This document shows positions 22,101-28,100 of a stretch of DNA of 33,194 nt, piece after piece. The position numbers and the translations under genes were made by a program. How positions within the stretch are numbered: position 1 is the stretch's first letter; each line of letters starts with the position of its first letter. Source of the DNA: Ophiothrix spiculata (taxonomy: Eukaryota > Echinodermata > Ophiuroidea > Amphilepidida > Ophiotrichidae); the NCBI GenBank assembly GCA_000969725.1, contig JXSR01S010370.1; one strand, 5' to 3'. The notes under the pieces are model-generated. The model worked only from the letters and a program-made list of their open reading frames with translations. It was not told the DNA's origin and did not search any database.

Positions 22101-25100
22101 GCAACAAACTAGCCGTTTAGAATGTTGCTAAGTCCTAGTTACTTGCTAATTTAGAATGGTTTTATGAAATTGGGCCCTGGTTGTTATGATTGTGATAGAA
22201 TGTAACTTGATGCTGCTCTGTGATCCAATTTCTACTAGCACATGCAGCTATCACATAGCTGTTAATGAGATCAATTGGGTTGACAATCCCATTACTCGAT
22301 GTGATCAAGTGTCTTCTGGCCCAAATACAGAATATCTTATCATACAAAGAAATGTCATATTTATAGTAAATTGGAATTTGGAATGCTCAAAGTGAGAAAT
22401 TCAAAGATAAGTGCCAGTAATATTAGAATTTGGATTGTTCAAAGTTAGAAATCATATTTTATTATCATTTATGTGCAATTTGAAAATTAATATGACTTAT
22501 TTTTTGCTTTTTTTTTCAAAGGTGCTATCAAAACCTAAAAAAGGTTCTAATCTAAAAAGGTGCAAATTACTAAACTATATGTCAAATGAAAGCAATTTAA
22601 ATTTCAAAACCATATTATTTACATAAATATGTACATGTAAGCATTGAAAGAAAGCCATTCAATCACCAGTGTGCAGGACACGTTCTGTGTTTAGTGCTTC
22701 AAACAAATAACAAGGAATATGGTGCAGGACATGGCCAATGAACTGCTGAGATTGATCCTATCTTCTTAAGTTTTGAAAAGAAAACGCATCAAAATACCAA
22801 TTAAAAACCACAACAGAGTCTTGTACAAAATGAATACCTGTTTAAACTTACATATAATTTTGAATTTAAAAGGATTTCCAACTGTTATACATCAATGTAG
22901 CAATGTCTCATGTTATCTGATATCCCTTGGTATACAACTCTATTCTTCACAATCACTTAGAGAACATTTTCATACATGGTACCTTACCCGNNNNNNNNNN
23001 NNNNNNNNNNNNNNNNNNNNNNNNNNNNNNNNNNNNNNNNGTTATCTGATATCCCTTGGTATACAACTCTATTCTTCACAATCACTTAGAGAACATTTTC
23101 ATACATGGTACCTTACCCGGGGGAGGGGGGGGGGGTACTTAATACAAAAGTGGTTATAGGGTATCAAAATTGGGTATCAAAATCAGGCTCTCTGGTATTT
23201 CAATCAGTCTTTTTTTTTTGCAAAAAATTGGTATTTTGATGCGTTTTCTTTTCAAAACTTAAGAAGATATAAGCCAAAATAGTGCAAATTTAAGGCAAAA
23301 AAATGCAAATTTCAATGAAAAGGACCCAAAATATTAGAAATTTGATACTTGGATGGGTCCCCTTTGCTTAATAATTGTTATTTGGGTGGGTATTTTTTCA
23401 AAATTCCCAGAGGCACATCCCTAGTAGTAGTCCCTACTTAAACCAAACTTGAATAGCCTCCCACTCCCGGAGTACCTTAGTAGACACAGATAACAACCTC
23501 GTCTGTTCTACTCGTGTTAGTGTGCACACTGCAGGTTAGTTTAAGTGGTGGGGTTTTTTTTTTCAGAAGGTGGGACGGTCCTAGAGGTGTTTTGGCACCC
23601 GTTTGTCCCATTCTTTTTGCTGATACCTTGCATATTGATTACTTTATTTTAATTTTGATTTGAATGTGCAATATTTTATAGCTAGTTTATATGTAACTAG
23701 ATTTCTATGTGCCAGTGATAAAGTGAAATAAATAAATAATACCTACCTTCCATGGTGAAGGTTTTGCCTGTGCCGGTTTGCCCGTAAGCAAATATAGTTC
23801 CATTGAACCCACTTAGTACACTTTCTACGAGCGGGCGGAATGTTTCATCATATAAATCTTTCTGTTTGGAACTGTGAAATAGAAAAAAAGTATAACCATG
23901 ATCAAATTAGTACATTTATATATTTGAAGTTCTATTTTGCATTTTTGCTCTCTGAAACATGAAAGTGAAGTGAATTATGAAGATTTGTATTCAAACAAGC
24001 TCAAAAGCACTATATTGTGAAATAATTGGCTGTCAAGGTATTGAGGGATATATGCCACATGCATTTTTTAAACTCAAAAGTCAAAATAAATACGGAACCC
24101 AAATATATGGTCTGTAAAGTGTGCTGAGGCCACGAGGAATTACAAGTCAGGGGAGGTGTAGTGCACTATAAATCACCTACATTTATTTTTTTAACCCTCC
24201 AATGTAAAACATAAAACATATTCTTGCAAATTGTAAGGCAAAATATGCGTGTACAATAAATAAATCTCCAAAACCACCGATACATGTAATATATAATATG
24301 AGCTGAATATAAAATGTGCTTAAAAACCTTGATTTTAAAGTTAATCTAAAATCATTAAGTACTTTCTTCTGTAACAAACAGATTGATCTTTTAAACAACC
24401 AAAACAATCGACACAAAATTACACATACAAGCAGTGCCACAGAATGTACACAAATTCAGTAACTTTGAAACCAGAGTTAAATAAAATCTAGATTTTTCTG
24501 CTATTGAATGTTTTACCATAAAAATCTGAATTGGATCACATCAGTGTCAATTTAAACTGACACCAAATCATGAATATCATTTGAATTACTATATCACAAG
24601 ACAACAAAGCCTTAGGTTGGACTGTAAATTGTCAACAAACTGTGCTTGTCATCCACAGCCACAGTGAAGTGTTGTGTTTACAAACCCTGTGGATGTACAC
24701 ACTGCAGCTAGCACATTTACTCTCATCCCAACTGCCTTGCACTGACTGAGGCTACTTCACCTTGATACTTGAGATGACAATTGCTAACTGTTCTGCATAT
24801 AGGCCCCCCCCTCCCCGCGGCTGGATGTACACACTGCAGCTAGCACATTCACTCTCATCCCTTACTGCCTTGCACTGACTGAGACTACTTCACCTTGATA
24901 CTTGAGATGACAATTGCTAACTGTTCTGCATATAGGCCCCCCAGGCTGGATGTACACACTGCAGCTAGCACATTTACTCTCATCCCTTACTGCCTTGCAC
25001 TGACTGAGGCTACTTCATCTTGAAACTTGAGATGACAATTGCTAACTGTTCTGCATATAGCCCCCCCCCCCCCCCCACAGGCTGGATGTACACACCGCAG

Positions 25101-28100
25101 CTAGCACATTCACACTCATCCCCAACTGCCTTGCACTGACATGACAATTGCTAACTGCTCTGCAACTCTGCAAATTGTGATTGAACAATTCTGCCCCTAG
25201 TGTGTGAGGTTAATTTTTGGTGAAACCAATCAGGCAAATTAGACACTTCTTTCACCGAAATTTATAGAAATGGTAACAAGGCAGAGGTAGCTTTATATCA
25301 CGGATTCTCAACTAGCGGCTCATACGCCAAATTTGGCGCGTATACGGTTACAGATTGGTGCTTTTGCTTTTTTAATTTTTTGAATAGCAATTTGCTTTTT
25401 AAGTTAATAAGCATGTCCTCTTCAATAAAGGTTACAATATCACTCAATGCTTTAAATGCAATTGTCTCTCTGATGATAAAACGATTCAATAGAATCTGTA
25501 ATGTCCAGAAGAAAAAAAGTTAAATGTATAAGAACCGTATACTTTGATCAACACCAAATAGAGAGGCCTATATGTTTGGCAGGCCAATTTACATCATGAA
25601 TTGATACAGAGAAGTGTGTGCATATATAAGAACACAGCAAAACTGCAACAGACGCAACACGTGTCGTATGTTTACTTGCGCATCATCGTCTATGGCCCAT
25701 GTGAGAGGGAATGCCTTTGATTGCGGATAATAAAAGGCTTCCATTTGTATATTTATTATTGATAAAAGTATAGTCAAAAGAAAGATTTTAATTCAAGATG
25801 CAAGATGCAAGTAGTTGGTACTAACAGATTTTAATCATCATTCTAATGAGAATTTTAACAGAACTAGTGCATCTTTTCTTGAAACCAGTGGGACTGATGT
25901 TAAGCTTACATACAGCCGTCAACAACTTTTGGCTCTCCAATCAAAAAGTAGAGTCTCAGATCAGACTTTTAATGTTTTAAAATCTTTGGGTATCTTAAAA
26001 AGAGCAAGAGGACGTAGAGGTGGCAGGCATGTAAAACAAAATATTCCTGTTGTTTGTGGGAATCGAGATCCTCTCCACGACAATCGACGTGACAGTGAAC
26101 TTGTTGATGTCCGCAAAAGAACTTTGATTGATATCCCACGTGTGTCAGCTACTAATCCTGTTAAAGTACCCCATACGCTCTCTCACCAAGTAGAATTACC
26201 AATTATTTTCATGACAAATGCCCAGTCCTTATACAACAAATTTGACGAGGCATCCATCATCTTCGACCAACATGCTGTTGACATAGGAGTGGTAACTGAA
26301 TCTTGGTTCAAACCCAATGTTCCTTCGGAACTTTTAAATATTGCTGGTTACAACCTATTTTCTGAATGTAGAGACAAAAAAGGTGGCGGTGGCGTAGCAA
26401 TTTACATAAGAGAATCAATACCATCTTGCAGTTTGGACATTGAAATTCCAAAAGAATTGGAGTGTGTGTGGGTTAAAGTACGCCCCAAGCGTATGCCGCG
26501 TGGAATCTCAGCTTTAGCCATTTGTGGAGTATACATCACAACAGACTCCCCGTATCAGCCGCTTCTTGAAGATCATCTGCTTCATACTATTGACAATCTT
26601 CGTATGAAATACCCCGACATCGGTATTGTCGTTCTTGGGGACTTTAACCGCATGAATGTTAATCCAATTCTTAGGGGTAATGATCTTACCCAGCTTATAG
26701 ATTTTCCAACACGCAAAGATGCCACTCTTGACCTTGTCATCACAAATCATGTGCTAAAGACGCAGTATAAAAAACCTACTGCTTTGTCACCCATTGGTTA
26801 TAGCGACCATAATTGTGTCCTGTGGAAGCCTAAGGCTCATATCAAAAAGGCTGAAAAGAAGCACAGGATTCAGATTTCACGCCCTTTGAATGAATCCGGT
26901 ATCCGCACATTTGGTGTGTGGGCACAAGACCAAGATTGGCATCAGGTATTGTAGGCCCGTGGTACACAAAACAAAATTAATAGTTTTTATGCAATGCTGG
27001 ACAATGCTATTAACCTATGTTTTCCTGTAAAGAAAACTAAGTTGCATAATAATGACAGGCCTTGGTTAACCTCCAGTATCAAGTCGCTCATAAGAGAACG
27101 TCAAGCAGCGTTTGCCAAGAATGACCTCCAGCAATGGCGTCAACTTAGGAACATGGTAAAAAGGGCGATTGAAAAGGCCAAGACAAGCTATTATACAAAC
27201 AGAATCAGAGACTTGCAAAAAACTGAGCCAAGAAAATGGCATAGTCAAATAAGAACTGTAACTAATGCTACAAAATCTGATCTCAGCATAAACATCCAAG
27301 GCATTGAGGCTTCGGATTTTAAAACAACCTTAAATGGGATGTCCAGGTGGACAGTGTTGTGAAGAAAGCTAATTCCCGGTTGTTTATGCTGCGGACTCTT
27401 AAACGCTTTGGTTTCACGTCAGAAGAGCTCAGTGTTGTATACAGTGGGTACGTCAGACCAATTCTTGAGTACGCCGATGTGGTTTGGCACTCAGGCATTA
27501 CAGCTAGTCAGTCCATTGAAATTAAATCTACCCAAAAAAGAGCCTGCAAAATCATCCTAGGTCGAAATTACACGTCCTATGAAAATGCACTGAATATTTG
27601 TAAGCTTGACTCTCTCTCTCTGGTAGGAGGGAGGAACACTGTCTTAGGTTTGCTGAAGGGCTTTCCAAATCCAATCGAACCAGTTTTCTCATCCCTCCTA
27701 CCAGGGGCGAGTGTCATGGCCGTCTCTTGCGGAACAATAAGAAGATCTCTCAGTTGCCTACCAGGACTAACAGATTTCAAAACAGTCCTGTTCCTTATTA
27801 TGTGAATCTCTTGAATTTGAATAAGTAAGCCAAGTGGTTGACTCTTGCAGTGACTCCCCCTTTTTTATTGTGCTTTTAATTCAATGGTTATTATGTATAT
27901 ACTTCAGACTTTTATGATATATCATTTAAATGAATAATGTGCAATACACCATGTTGAAACATGGCTTTTTGTTTAGGAAATCGTGTAATTGGTGCAATGT
28001 TGTAATTTTTTATTTTCTTGTTAATTTATCAATTTGTATGTATTTAATGTGCAATGTTTTAACTATATCTGTACCTTTAAATGTTTTTTTAAATTGTAAA

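Larger units (their letters stand above)
20394..22175. mobile_element. TIR element with GGGCCCAATTTCATAAAACC ends, carrying nested insertions
   Basis: The left end GGGCCCAATTTCATAAAACC and the right GGTTTTATGAAATTGGGCCC are inverted repeats extending about five bases further with one mismatch. Each arm also has a second, inner TTTCATAAAACC-ATTCT-like motif and repeated CTAGTTNCTTGCT/AGCAAGNAACTAG motifs. The middle is interrupted by a LINE 3' fragment, a second retroelement tail and a SINE, so the original element was much shorter than 1.78 kb. I saw no clean target duplication. Confidence 0.8.

Noticed and set aside
22773..23159. 128-residue frame running through the N gap
   Set aside because: The frame crosses undetermined bases and repeats its own sequence on both sides because of the duplicated contig ends.
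24691..25165. CRISPR-like array
   Set aside because: Units are long, spacers are only C-runs, and the window is from an animal genome; it is a minisatellite.
25815..26951. Active LINE endonuclease gene
   Set aside because: The motifs are intact, but the frame lacks a credible ATG, ends at a premature TAG, and the reverse transcriptase is missing downstream.
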